DNA of 64,000 bases from Trissonchulus latispiculum. Its lineage: Eukaryota; Nematoda; Enoplea; Enoplida; Ironidae. A program made the position numbers and the translations under genes. Positions 1-12,500 of this stretch are shown piece by piece. Where the stretch lies: NCBI GenBank assembly GCA_030248195.1, contig JASAND010030931.1, positions 16,444 to 80,443 of the forward strand, read 5' to 3'. The first letter of the stretch is position 1. Every line of letters starts with the position of its first letter. The notes below the pieces were generated by a model, which saw only the letters and a list, made by a program, of their open reading frames with translations, made no database searches and was not told the DNA's origin.

Positions 1-305
1 AGATTAAACGTTAGTGCTTTTGAACTGTTTTTAAGTGACGGATTAAACGGATTAAACTTAATCATTTTATGAAAAGGCCACGGATTAAAGTTTAATCCGC
101 CAAGATTTTAATCCGTCACGATTTTATGAATACGTCACGGATTAAAGTTTAATCCGTTGGTATTTTATAAAAAGGTTTTTGATCGACGGATTAAACTCGA
201 CCATTTAAGTCACGGATTAAACTTTAATCCGTTTAATCCGTGAGCGTATTCATAAAATGATTAAACTTTTAAGTTAATCCGTTTAATCATTTTATGAAAA
301 GGCCC
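1..305. repeat. GGATTAAA-type short palindromic repeat array (element end)
   Basis: The stretch is built from many copies of GGATTAAA and its complement TTTAATCC, in both orientations, and from a recurring ATTTTATGAAAAGGCC. The layout resembles the subterminal arrays of the miniature elements elsewhere in this window. The left boundary is outside the window, so its ends and target duplication cannot be read. No coding potential is seen. Confidence 0.6.
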
Positions 306-350
306 TTAGTCCGAAACAGGAGAGAGCCAATGGGCACTGTGAGCCGCTGA
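300..350 (+). repeat. Short interspersed repeat, copy 1 of 3 (CCGAAACAGGAGAGAGCC)
   Basis: The core CCGAAACAGGAGAGAGCC followed by a GTGAGC block recurs near 24405-24440 and 58995-59030, with similar flanks at the latter two (AAACGCCTG before the core, AGAGAACT or GGGAGAACTA after it). It is probably the tail of a longer retroposon, but no body is recognisable. Confidence 0.5.
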
Positions 351-1199
351 TCAGCTTGATCAAGTTATAATGATGACCAAAATGCTTGTTCCGGACCTTT
401 GGATGTCATATTTTTATTAGTGCTAAAATGACGAAGTAGTGTTGCAGAAACATGAATAAAACAGGTTTTTCTGTTGCACTTTCAGTTTTCCCCCTGAAAC
501 TTGGATTAATTTTTTGGACTTGTTAACAGGGCTGTACTCTATCCAGTTTCAAACTTGGATATGTGGTTTGTCATTTTGTGAAAATTTAAAATTCGCCTGT
601 GGTTTTTCTCAGTTGTCGAAATTATTCATGTGTGTACTATATTATGCACTGTAAAGGTTAACATTTACGCACTATTGGCCGAAATCTTAGCCATTTTCGT
701 AGCGTATGGTTAGTGGTTACCGGTTAAGTAACTCCTAAGAAATTTGCTTTGGCTTTGCCTGCGAAAACTTAAGTTAAACTTCAATTTCCACTTTCTTTGC
801 TACTTCAAAAACCTCCTTTAGAATAAAATCCAATTATCATGGATTTAGGCATCGGAAATTGACTGCTAAAGAAGAATAAAAGAATGAGGGAGGTCCGAAA
901 AATTCAAACTTTCTGTGGGTCGAACCCACGACATTTTTGGCCGCTTTGCCTGAACTAAGGGGCCCAATAACCGCACGTCAGATCTGCTTGGGAGTCATGT
1001 TTTCTGTCCGTAACCTTCGTCTCTCCGCCTCCTGTCTGCCGTTCTGCGGAGTTGCGGACCGCTGGGGCAGCACATAAAAGGTCTCTTTGAGTACCTAATT
1101 AGTGCTAGGCACCACGATCTAAACGCAGTGCCAACTGAGCTATGGTCGCACAGTCGCATCAAGTTGCTCGGCTCTCATAAGCCGGCTAAATAACTTCAG
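351..1199. other. Intergenic sequence with degenerate tRNA-like fragments
   Basis: No gene is seen. On the minus strand there is a box-B-like motif (GGGTTCGACCC type) near 915-930 and a box-A-like TAGCTCAGTTGGCA near 1126-1145. They are about 200 bases apart, too far for one tRNA, so they are probably remnants of two tRNA-derived repeats or one interrupted copy. Confidence 0.35.
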
Positions 1200-1203
1200 C
1201 AGT

Positions 1204-1275
1204 CGGTCGTGGTGTAGTGGTAAGCACACCTGCCAGCAGATCAGAGGGGGCGTGGTTCGACCCCCGGCTGGACCA
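1204..1275 (+). repeat. tRNA-like sequence (SINE head or tRNA pseudogene)
   Basis: A box A (TGGTGTAGTGGTAAGCAC) and a box B (GTTCGACCC) lie at tRNA spacing, followed by a GGACCA 3' end and a T5 tract. The acceptor halves pair poorly, so a functional tRNA is unlikely; a tRNA-derived retroposon head is the better reading. Confidence 0.45.
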
Positions 1276-2645
1276 ATTTTTTACTTTCTATTTGACAGCT
1301 GTTGAATCTGACTGGATCTCCTGGATCCAGCTTCAAATAGATTATTTCTTGGTCAACCATCAACTTGGTTCGCCAAATCACAACTAATAATAAGTGGGAA
1401 CTTTGAACTTGAACAAGCACTGTGAGAATGTGAGAACTAAAATGCTCAGAAATGTTAATAAAATAAAAAATAAAATGGAATAGAAATAATTAATTGTTTA
1501 CTAAACGCTTGAAAAAGTTTCTATGTCACAAGGGTTTTGGCGGTGGGATGACCTGTGAAGTGTGCCCTAGTTTTGTATGGAATGGCGACAAAGCAACCGA
1601 TTTGGAATATTTGGGGGGGGGGTGTTCAAATACCCTTTTCTGAGTAAAAAAGGGTTATATCTGACATATCCCAAGTGTTCAAAATTTCCAAACTGCACGT
1701 ATCGTGATCATTTGAAATCGAGTTGTAACGTTACAGTTACTGTTTTCAATAAGTTGACATTTTCAGGGTTTCTGCAAAATTTACGTTTCTCCATTCTTAG
1801 AGCTGACATTGGCGAGAAGCAATAAATTTACAGAAACCAAAACATTCTGCAAATGACAGGTCGATGGCTTTGTGTCAACAGATAAAGTCAACCTTGCAAC
1901 ATTGTGCTAAATTTATTGTTTGATTTTGCAGCAGAAGATTCTTTTGATTTCTTTCATGCTGAATCTTTTAAGCATTTATGTTTGTCCAAACTTTTGTGAC
2001 GAATTTCAGTGGGATTTTTTGTAAACAAATTTGGGGAATTCGCAATTAAGCCCACCACAATTTCGGTTTAGAGATTTCATTTAAACCGAATTCATTACAA
2101 CCCGAATACTTTTGTGTCTTCTGGTTAATGGTTATCGGTAAGCAGACTTGTGCATGAGAGAAGTTTTGGGAGGAATCCTGGTTATTGCCCAAAAAACCCG
2201 AAAAAATCCAGATTCTGGGGGCGAGGGCCCCCTCTGGGAGAGGGTGAGTTCCAGGTCTGGGGGGAGGTGACCCCCCAAAAACCCGAAACACATGTATGGT
2301 GGTGAGGGGTTAAGACAAGCATTGGAATTTGTATTCTGACACTATGTATCTCTGTCAACGAAATCAGGGGTTTGTTATAATTCGAGGTGGATTGGGACGT
2401 TTGATTCGGAGATTGTCCAATCAGAAACGTTTTAGTTCAGACGCATATAAACACATGGTCAACAGCGGAGATGACAAGGGGCTCCACAGAAAAAGCAATC
2501 AAACCAGCGGAGAACACCAGCCACCTCGGTTCCAATCCCATTTCTTTTCTGGACACATTTCTTCACATTTTTTCACATCTTCACACACAATTTTCAAATT
2601 TCAACTAGACTGGTTGACTTTAAAAGAACTGCTGTAAAAATTAGT
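1276..2645. other. Intergenic sequence, no gene recognised
   Basis: Only short unconserved ORFs are present. A GC-rich patch at 2215-2285 (runs of G and C, GGGGAGGTGACCCCCC type) is the only compositional anomaly. I see no splice-supported coding exon and no recognisable repeat ends. Confidence 0.4.
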
Positions 2646-2773
2646 TTCTGCTGTGAATCGAACCACGGACCTTTCGCTCTGCCTGCAGTGTAGAATATAC
2701 ACAACAACGCCACGAGTGCTCAAAACATTATCTTCTGCATATCTGTTATCATTATCGTTATTATTATTATTAT

Positions 2774-2806
<33 letters not shown>

Positions 2807-2813
2807 TGTTATC

Positions 2814-2857
<44 letters not shown>

Positions 2858-2885
2858 TACTACTATTATTATAGTTATTATAATA
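2646..2885. repeat. tRNA-like remnant followed by a (TTA)n microsatellite
   Basis: On the minus strand, 2646-2700 has a box-B-like GTGGTTCGATTC and a box-A-like stretch, similar to the SINE at 42776. It is followed at about 2750-2885 by an interrupted TTA/TTG trinucleotide array. Long leucine or asparagine ORFs across it are artefacts of the repeat. Confidence 0.65.
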
Positions 2886-3473
2886 TATTATCTTCAGCAT
2901 ATGAGTTAACCCTGAGTTTAGGATTTGAGGATTTCGGTCTTTAAAGTTTTTCGCACAGTGACAAATTAAGGAGTTCCCAATCTTTACTGTTTTTGGAATA
3001 AAAGCGTTGATTTGGCTTAATCTTGGTAGAATTCTCCAAGCAAAAGTAATAAACATAGGTGTTTAAATTATTTCAGATAAATGTTATCACGTGTTTGTTT
3101 GACCATATGGTTCTGATGTTTGCAATAAGCTTAGCTGTTGTGGTAATGGTGTTTCTCAAAAAAGGCAATTAAAGCAATCTGCGTCGAATGATAGGCTTCT
3201 TCTGCCAAATCTTTTGGAATAATCTTAAAAACAAATATCGAGTACCGGTAACAGTAATCCCCCCTTTTTGCGAAAAGCAAGTAAACAAATATTTATTTTT
3301 CCATTTACCATAAATTTGATTTGGCGAAGAGTTAAAGTTATAACAATAGAAAAAAATCGCTCTGGGTTTGTTATGGTTAACATGTAGTACTTAGTTTGAA
3401 TTTTTAGATGTAATTATTGCAGATTTATTGAATATTTTTATTCATAAATTTCATTTATTTGAATTTTACTAAC

Positions 3474-3578
3474 ATGGTACTTGAAAAGAAACCCGTGCAG
3501 CCGCAGATCAAGAAATCCCTCTACTATGGCGTTGAAGAAAGACCTCCTTGGTTTACCACAATATTGTTCTCTCTGCAG
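3474..3578 (+). CDS. Copy A exon 1 (initiator exon)
   Basis: The exon runs from ATG to a CAG|GTAACT donor and ends in phase 0. It encodes 35 residues including YYGVEERPPWFTTILFSLQ. The start is chosen because copy B begins at the matching codon (ELEKK versus VLEKK) and no upstream in-frame homology is seen. Confidence 0.92.
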
Positions 3579-6500
3579 GTAACTTTAAATTCATAAAATT
3601 TTAAAATTTAAATATCACAAATCATTAGCGATTCAGCAGTTTATGATTCTGCCAAACAAATATTTGCAGTGCAGAGTTTGTAAAAATGATTAGAAAAATA
3701 TCCATCTTGTCTAGTTAACATTAACAACTATATGTAATGGAATGACTTAGATCTTGTGCTCAAAAGTGGTTAAAACGCTAGTTTCTAATTGGTCATTGTT
3801 CCAAAAGAAGTTTTTACAGAAAAGCGGACTCTAAGGATCTTGCCTATGTTAAGTTCTAGTTTGTAATTGTGTCCAAGCCATAATTAATTGTCATCGTATA
3901 ATTGTTCAAATCAGAGTTGCCAGTCCCAAATAAGCATTTTTCCACTAATACGAGAAGAAAGGCCAAAAGTTACTCCAGCGTTAAAACAAGAGAAGGGCAC
4001 TTATAAGCTTAGGTTGGATTAATCAGTCTAAATAATGATATATTACACGTGAGATGATAAAAATCATAATAATAAGGTCAATTCCAAAATTCCCCTTTCT
4101 GAAAGGACAGGTGTCTTTTCCCTCAGCGGCCCGGGTGCGGTCACTTTCCCCTTCCATTGCTAGAGGTTAACGAGAACAGGAGAATAGTAAAACTCTAGAA
4201 ATTCTAGTGTTGGCGTAAAAGCGAAACTTACAATTACCATGATAAGAAATTCCACATTTCTAGCGGAAAAGAATGCACTAATCCGTGTCAGCAGTATTTT
4301 AAAAGCATTTTTTAGTGTCTAATAACATATATTAGAAGATGGTTTAACGAAATAATTACATAATTATGTAATACGTAAGAAATTAAAAGTAATAAGCACC
4401 TAAGTACATTAATTTGCTATAATTTGTGTTTTACAATATTCTAAGGCTTTAGATTGTTAGTAATAGTGTTAATTAGTGTTAGCTAGGCTAAATTTATGTT
4501 AATTAGCTAATTATTACGTAAGAAATGAATTTTTTGTCTGTGATGCAACTTAGGCTCATATGAAAGAGAAATTTCTCCCCTTTCCAAAAATGTAATCCCC
4601 ACGTTTTAACTCCCAAAATTGAGTGAGTTATAAGCAAAAATGTTTTAGTAAGATTAGCCTTTATTTCCTAATCTTACTTTGCTTAAAAGGAAAGTCCAAA
4701 AAGGGGACTTCTAAAAAACCTTTATACTAACTTTCTTTCCTCCTTTCCCTTCTCTTTTCTTTGTCTGGGAGGTTGTCTACCTCCCAGACTACAAGGCAGC
4801 CAGGTGCGCTGCTGTTCCCCCTTCTCTTTCATCTTTTCCTACGTACGCTAGGCTTGTCCTCAGGTGAACTTTTGTTGGGCCTAGTCCAACAAGAAGAGGA
4901 CAACAAAAGTTCGCCTCTAGAAAAGAAAAGAGGACACAAATTTTAACACATAGGTAAAGTTCAGAGGGGGCTTAATTAATTCCCCACAATTAAAATTATT
5001 ATGAAAATTAGTCAGTTATGTCTAGCTAAACTTGTAGAATATTAAGGTTCTCTCTTTACGTCTTTAGCACTTACGTAAATTGCGTAAAAGTTGAAAACAA
5101 AAGCTAAAATTTGTAGTATTTCCCCTTTGGTTACGTTTATATGTTAACCAAAATTTTGCAAAGTTTTGCAGAATTTCAGCATCGGAAATCCATCAAAAAA
5201 GGGTCAGTTGGGGGGCAATAATTCGCAAATCTCATTAATTTCAGCTCTTAATGGCCCAGCTGACTCAACCAGCCGCTGCTGGCCCTGTGGAAAAGATAGC
5301 AAGCTTCTAGAAAGTTCTAGAACTTTCTAGAAGCTTTAGGCTAAAATAAAAGGAGAATTCCGCCCCCAGTTTGCTAATGACCTGTCACCGAGCTGTCAGC
5401 AAAACTGTCAGCTCGGTCCCCAAAATTTTAAGTTAGTCAGTGTTCGTTTAGCAGTGGCCGAGAGCGGCCTGATTTTTACTCCCCTTCCCCAGTGTGTGTT
5501 ACTTCTCGGACCACTGGTGTGGTACGGGAATATAGTAACACACACTTCCCCATAGGACGCATTAGGACTCTTCTGGCCCACACTGGCCAGAAAAGGGTTG
5601 AGCTTACGCACGAACACTACCACTTGAGGAGCCACAGGGATCATCTATATCCGGCTCAGAACTGCAATCCTAGGAAAAAATTTAGGGATTTTTATAGTGG
5701 CCTCTGGCCAATTTTTTCATATTGTATTTTTGGCCTTCGGGCCCCACTTTTTATATGTATTTTTAGGCCTTCATGGCCAATATTTTATGGAGGTTTTGGG
5801 TCAGCGAGCCCCGATTTTATAACAGCTATTTTGGGCCTAAGGCCATTCTTTTACGTTCCATAGCAAGCTGGGCCTCCGGGCCAGTTTTATTTTATTTTTA
5901 TTTTGTTATTTAATTAGTTCAAAAATCAAGGGCAGCTCATGTAAACCCCTCCTGTGCGATGGAGGTCTTGAGGCGTGCCCACTTTTCTCTTCTTTTGCTT
6001 TTCTCGTTTTCATTCCTTTTTGTATACCAAGCCACGGCCTTTATGGCCTAAAATACTCTCTTTAGTTGTTACTTTTGGGGTTATTTTTGGTAGTTTCACG
6101 GGATTATGAGTGGGACCCCAAACCCCTGTTTCTGAGCTAGAGAGCCCCTTAATTACGGCTCTGAAATTATTAAGCTAGTTAGAAGAATTAACTCCCCACA
6201 GCCGGCAACTAGGAGTTGCTGGCCATGTTTCTAAAAATGCTCTGTAACTCGCTAAAAATTTTTTACTGTCAGTATTATGTTTTTATTTCAGCGTTAGGTC
6301 GGCATTAAAATTGTTAGGTGCTAAAAATATAGGGTGTTTTAAAAGCGAATTCCTAAAACTTAAGTTGTTTTATGTTTAATTTAATTAATTATCAAGCAGT
6401 CTTTTAAGAGGAATGGCCGGCTTCCTCACTTTCCGTAGTTTTAATTAATTGTGTATTTAGTTTACTTGACTGTTCTTTGTTGTTAGTAATAATTGCTTGG

Positions 6501-9500
6501 CAATTATTACTCACTGGCTTTCATCAAAATTTAAGTTATACCTTTTTCCCACAAAATTTCTTTTATGGGCAATTCTGAGGAATTGCAAAGCTGTAAAACT
6601 CGGCCACAACAAAGTTCAAAGTTTACAAACTTCTTACACAAATGAGCCTAAGTTTAGTTTATTAGTTAGTCTAGGTAGCTAGATGATTATTAATGTGATT
6701 GTTTTGTATAATTGAGGTGTGAATGTCTTGTATGATTGAAGTATGAATGTTTTGCAAGAAAGAAGTGTGAATGTGCTACAAAATATAGATGTGAATGTGT
6801 CCCCAAAAAGGTACCTAAGGTGGTTATTCGGGTAAACCCCTCATGGAGCGTGAGGTTCCGAAATTAACCAAGTTTCAAGAATGTCTGGATGAATGGCTGT
6901 AGAATGTTCTGATTTGTATGTATGTGGAATAAATGTTTTTGTATAATTGTGGTGACAACTCACGGAAACTCCCCTTGTGCGATAGGGGTTGTGAAAATTG
7001 TCAAATCTGTATGTATGTTAGTTGAGTGAATGATTATTAATAATGTAATTAGCAATATTAGAATAATCCAGGAATTCCAAAACTCAACAAGCTGTAGTAT
7101 GCTCCATCAATAGTTGTCACGTTGCAGATCGCATTAAACCTTATATTAGTTAAAGATAGTATCCTAAACAGTTCGAAATGTCAGTTGTACTGGATTACCT
7201 TAATATGTGATAGCTCACCGGTCCTCATCAGGTGCATGAGACCAACCTTGTGAAGCTTACCTTAGGATTCCCGTATTAGGCAGGAAATTGGTGTGAATGT
7301 GTATAAATGTGTGTTTGTTGTTGAATGTTTGCGGATCTGAGGGATATGAGTGTGATAAACAGTGTGAATGAGTACCTACGTCAATATTAGGGTAACATGC
7401 AAATTAGGTAGCTAATCTAGTCCAGGGTCACGGGGACCCCCAGGATAAGCTGACATTACCAGGTGGTCCTCGATTCGTCCACGTAGGTATGCCCGCAAGA
7501 GGGGAGTGGACGAATCGCAGATGAAGGACTTCGTGCTGGCCTGTTTTATCTGTTTAGAGCTGAATTTTCGTCTCAGAATCTATAACATAAATTAGTTAAG
7601 TCTGTCCATTGTCTCGTATTAATTATATGTGCTAAATTACCTAGATCCGTGCCAATAAATTCACCTCGAGCTAGTAATTCTTGCAGTGCATTGCCAAAAC
7701 AACTCATGCATTTTATCAGCCTTTAGCACAAAGGCAAAAGTCAGTTTTGATCAAATTATAAGAATTACGTTAAAATTGTCATTCTTGCCCTCAATTGTTC
7801 TCACTAACGGGGCTACTAATTTGGTTGTAGTTCGCATTTTTTGCACAGTATACTATCTGTACAGTTTAGACTTTTTATGTCAACTAGTTACCGAAAAGGG
7901 TAAACGTTTTACGTCGAAAATATTAGCCAAATTTGACTGTAAGCATCAAATTATACTCGTTAATCAATGCAAACAAGCAATTATGGGATTTAATGGCACA
8001 CACGGTGAATATCTTTACGTAAGCATTAAATAAACCTAAAAGTATATGAATAATAGTTAGTTAGAATATTAATGTTGTGTAATAACTGAAGATTACGAAG
8101 AAACCATCTTCTAATAAACCTAAAAGGAATAATCTTGCAAATATGCGTTTCCATTCTTGTACACTTGTTATACAGGAAACAGGTGCTTTCCTGTCATGAA
8201 TCTTACGCCTAAAATCTAATTATGCACAGACCGAATATGATTGCAAAGAATACACGTTGAATCGGCGATTTCCGGCATCCCAATGCAGGAAATCGCCCAA
8301 AAAACTCATATTCGGCGAATTTCTATCTATTCTAAGTTAACAACGCATAATTAGTCACATTTTGTCTTGCAAAAGTGGTCAAAGTACATTAATTCCAGTT
8401 TTGTCAATAAAATCTTAATCAGAATTAACCAAAGCTTCAATTTTCGTCTCTGAAAGCCTTAAAAGTGAGTAATAGTTGCTGGGTTTGATTCCCGCACTTG
8501 TATTCTGAACTAATGGGTTTTAACCCATTTGATTCAGGTTCTTCGAGAGGCCAGCGTCCTGTCCTGATCAGTAGTCTGTGGAACCTGATCCGGAGAGCTT
8601 CAGTACGATTGGAATCAGTTACTAGTGAACGGAGATTATTTTGATTGATCAGTAGACTTTGCCTGTTGGATACAGTTCGAATCATCGAAGGTACTTGGGA
8701 ATTGGAATTCTATAAAGATTATAGTGTCTGGGACAGAGACAGTAACCTCAGCGGACCTAATCATTGGGAAAAGACTAAAACCGAGCCTAAAACTGAAACT
8801 GTTCTTGTGACCACTCTATTTTGTTGGACTAAAACCTCTTAGAACCCTTCCTATTTTCAAGATGCACTCTATCTTTGTTTCTGTTATCATTTGTCTGGGA
8901 GCCTCGACTCCCTGTCTGTCTCTGGCTTAGACCAGCATTAGATCTTGCTCAGAAGAAGAAGTCAATCGAAAGCAGCACCACGAAGAACATTTAAATTAAT
9001 CAATTAAATTTACTTAATAATTATATTAGTAGCCATCTCCCGGTATCACCCCGCCTGGACCGACCCCTCTACTGTTTACTATCCCAAACGTCCGAAACCA
9101 CTCGTGAGGTTGCAGGTGTAACCTGACGAGATCACCCAACTCCATAGACCGGAACTGTTCTGAACCGACACCCTGTTAACTTTGTTAATTATCTGTTACA
9201 TTGAACTTTTGTTGTAGTATTCTGTAAAAGACTAATAGAGAGTAGAGTTGAGTTATACACACAACACGCAACACTATCTAACGTGCCCAGTCATAATACC
9301 TGAAGAAGAGGACTAATAATTAGTCTTAAATTAGTCATCAACCGGTCAAACGTTAATTTAATTAATTTATATATATTTTGGGTAATCTCTCGTCCCTTAA
9401 AACAACCCTCCCCAACCAAGGGCTGGCAACTCTGGTAGACTTAGTAACCTGTATCAATTGAATATTGTAACCCTAACTGTTGTTGATCATTCATCTTGAA

Positions 9501-12500
9501 ACCGTTCTGTTTCTTTAACTATAATCATATTGTCTTTAGTAATTAATAAATTGATCTTGTTGCGTGTAAATCGGAGTCTACATTTCAGCTGCTGAAAAGA
9601 GATCCAGGTGAGATCTCCCCGGAAGTAAATAAAGGTAAATTGTTCAGATCTAAGTCAGATCTGAATACAGAGTTGAAGACTAATAGTCTGATCTTAGTTT
9701 TGACCTGTTGCGTCATAACCTTCCTATCCATACTCCAGGTGCGATTGGATAGAGCCGAACCCCTCTTACCTAAACGAACTCACAATAGTACCCCTATCAG
9801 GTTAGCTGTAGAGATCCCCGATTTTGGCAAATCACCTTTCGGGAATCTGGTACATAAGTTTGTCAACCTAGGCAAACGTGCTAACCTTCCCTGTGATTGA
9901 ACTTTCAACCTAAACGACCCCACCTTCGAAATCAAATCAAATTGGTCAAGCTTTCTATTCTGACCTCACTCAGTTCATTACAAATAGTACGACCAAAAAA
10001 TGTGTGTACAATCTTCGACCGTTTATAGCAGATTAACCTTTGGAATAAACCCCAACAATGTATATATTTTTAGAATCCTCAGGAACTCGAGATTTTGAAA
10101 ATCCGGAAAATTCCGGAATTCCGGGTTTCATTCACGGAAAATCTAAAATTTTTAGTTTTTCGCCAAATTTTTATCGCAATCAAATTTTGTTTTCACGATC
10201 GAATAGAGCTGGTCCCGGTGCATATTTTTGCTCTTACAAGTTTTTCACGAAAATGCACCCAGTTTCCGCAATTCCGGGTTTTCAAAATTTCCGGATTTTA
10301 AAAATTTTCTCCAATACCCACAAGATGGGTATCATTCGAAAGCTCTTATCGAGCTGAACAACTTTTGTAATAGAATGAACTCTTGAAAATGCACACATTT
10401 CCCGGAATTCGAGAAAACCGGATTTTCCGGATTAAAAAAATTTTCTCCAAGACCCCACAATATGGGTATCATTCGAAAGCTCTTGATGAGCTGAACAAAT
10501 CTTGTAATAGAACCAATGTCTGAAAATGCACCAAATTCACGAAATTCACGACTTCCGGATTTCACTCTAGCTTGGAAGGTTTTAACGAATTCCGAGAACT
10601 GGGCTCATTTCTGCGAGTTGGTTCTATTACAAGATTTGTTCCAGCTCATCAAGAGCTTTCGAATGATACCCATATTGTGAGGTATTGGAGAAAATTTTTA
10701 AAATCCGGAAAATCCGGTTTTCTCGAATTCCGGGAAATGTGAGCATTTTCAAGAGTCCATTCTATTACAAAAGTTATGAGCTTCGATAAGAGCTTTCGAA
10801 TGATACCCATCTTGTGGGTATTGGAGAAAATTTTTAAAATCCGGAAATTTTGAAAACCCGGAATTGCGGAAACTGGGTGCATTTTCGTGAAAAACTTGTA
10901 AGAGCAAAAATATGCACCGGGACCAGCTCTATTCGATCGTAAAAACAAAATTTTGATTGCGATAAAAATTTGGCGAAAAACTAAAAATTTTAGATTTTCC
11001 GTGAATGAAACCCGGAATTCCGGAATTTTTCGGATTTTCGAAATCTCGAGTTCCTGAGGATTCTAAAAATATATACATTGTTGGGGTTTACTCCAAAGGT
11101 TAATCTGCTATAAACGGTCGAAGTTTGTACACACATTTTTTGGTCGTACTATAATTAGCAGTTGTAATTAAGCTTTGAGTCAACCTAACGTCAATATTCA
11201 GTTTCTAAGGTTTTTAAAAATTTAAATTCTTCACTTAGCTCCTTATAATCTTTTAACTTGGATTCCGACAGACATAATTTTTGGCTGGCATACACTTGAC
11301 ATCTGTTAATACTAATTTAGCAAGTGATGGTCTGCGTTGGATCTGTGATTTCCCTGCCCATTCTGATATCTGGTAAAATCTGTGCAGAGAACAATGGATA
11401 CGCCAGACTACAGTTGATTTCAACCACCCTAGTGGCAAGTGGAATATCGACCATACTGCAGTCAACATTTGGTGTAAGGTACAATCGGCATACACCAGAC
11501 CCGTACCACTTGTAAGAATTTCGGGGTTCAAATGCGCCGAGATAATACCGAAACGCTTGTCATACTCTTATGTATTATGTACTCTTATTACGGAATAATG
11601 ACAGAATAATTTTATTGATGTACATGTTATGGAATAATGAGAATGACAGAATAATTAAATTAGATTTCCTGAGATTTCTAAGATTTTCTAATAAGGTAAA
11701 AGCTAAATGAACAATATTTTAGCTTAATTTTTTAAACTTTTTAAAGTTTTATTTTTAAAAAAATCAAAACTGGTCTGCAAACTTTCTGTAGTTTCGTTTT
11801 AGACTGCCGTTACTGCAAGGACCCAGCTATGCTTTCATACCTCCAATTCTTGTGCTCATGAACCTGCCTGAAAACAGATGTCCCCCTGAGTCAGGTGCGT
11901 TCAGATTACTAGTAGGTGATCTGACTAGAAATAATTCAAAACTTAAAGAATTTCCTTCAAGATTTCCTTAAATAATAAAATAGAATTTCTTCCAAGATTT
12001 TCCGAAATTCCTGTTTTTATGTGCTTTCGCTGGTGCTTAAATTTCTTCCATTTCACTTGTTTGCGTTAGCTCGCTTAAGGGGGGTCCATTTTTGGGAAAT
12101 TTCTACTTTCTCCGATCTCGCTGATTTTTGCATATTTTATTGTCCAAACGGTATATTTTAACGAGCTTTTAAAATTAAAGTCTTGTGGTTGTCGAGTAAT
12201 TTCATCTCTAAGTTGAGGTTTCAGCATCATGTTAAATTTTAATCCTTCAAAAATTAATTATGAAATTTTAAAGGCCTAAATTAAATTTCTATTTCCAAGA
12301 TACCGCAGTTTAACATTTCAGCGTTATCTTAATGTAAAATTTGTTTAGATTCATCAATGTTTGTCGGGAGATCTTTTGGCGTACGCGAAAAACGACAACT
12401 TTTTCCACTGCCTATGTTTAACACATGAAACCTCAACTTTGAGATGAAATTCCTCTACAACCGTAAGACTTACGACTTTAATTTTAAAAACTCGTTAAAA

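Larger units (their letters stand above)
3579..9985. other. Copy A intron 1, 5' part: non-coding, element-like, no protein gene
   Basis: No ORF here resembles a known family. The stretch contains a heat-shock-element palindrome (5301-5336), three small hairpins (5948-6988) and a segment near 8513-8550 whose complement resembles 29128-29155, so part of it is a dispersed repeat. It is absent from the corresponding 1.26-kb intron of copy B, which points to insertion. Confidence 0.6.

Noticed and set aside
1577..1825. Small ORF of 82 residues upstream of the transporter gene
   Set aside because: No similarity or splice sites could be found; it passes through a G8 run typical of non-coding sequence here.
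2601..3056. Asparagine- or leucine-rich ORFs on both strands
   Set aside because: They are translations of the TTA/TAA microsatellite; no conserved residues flank the run.
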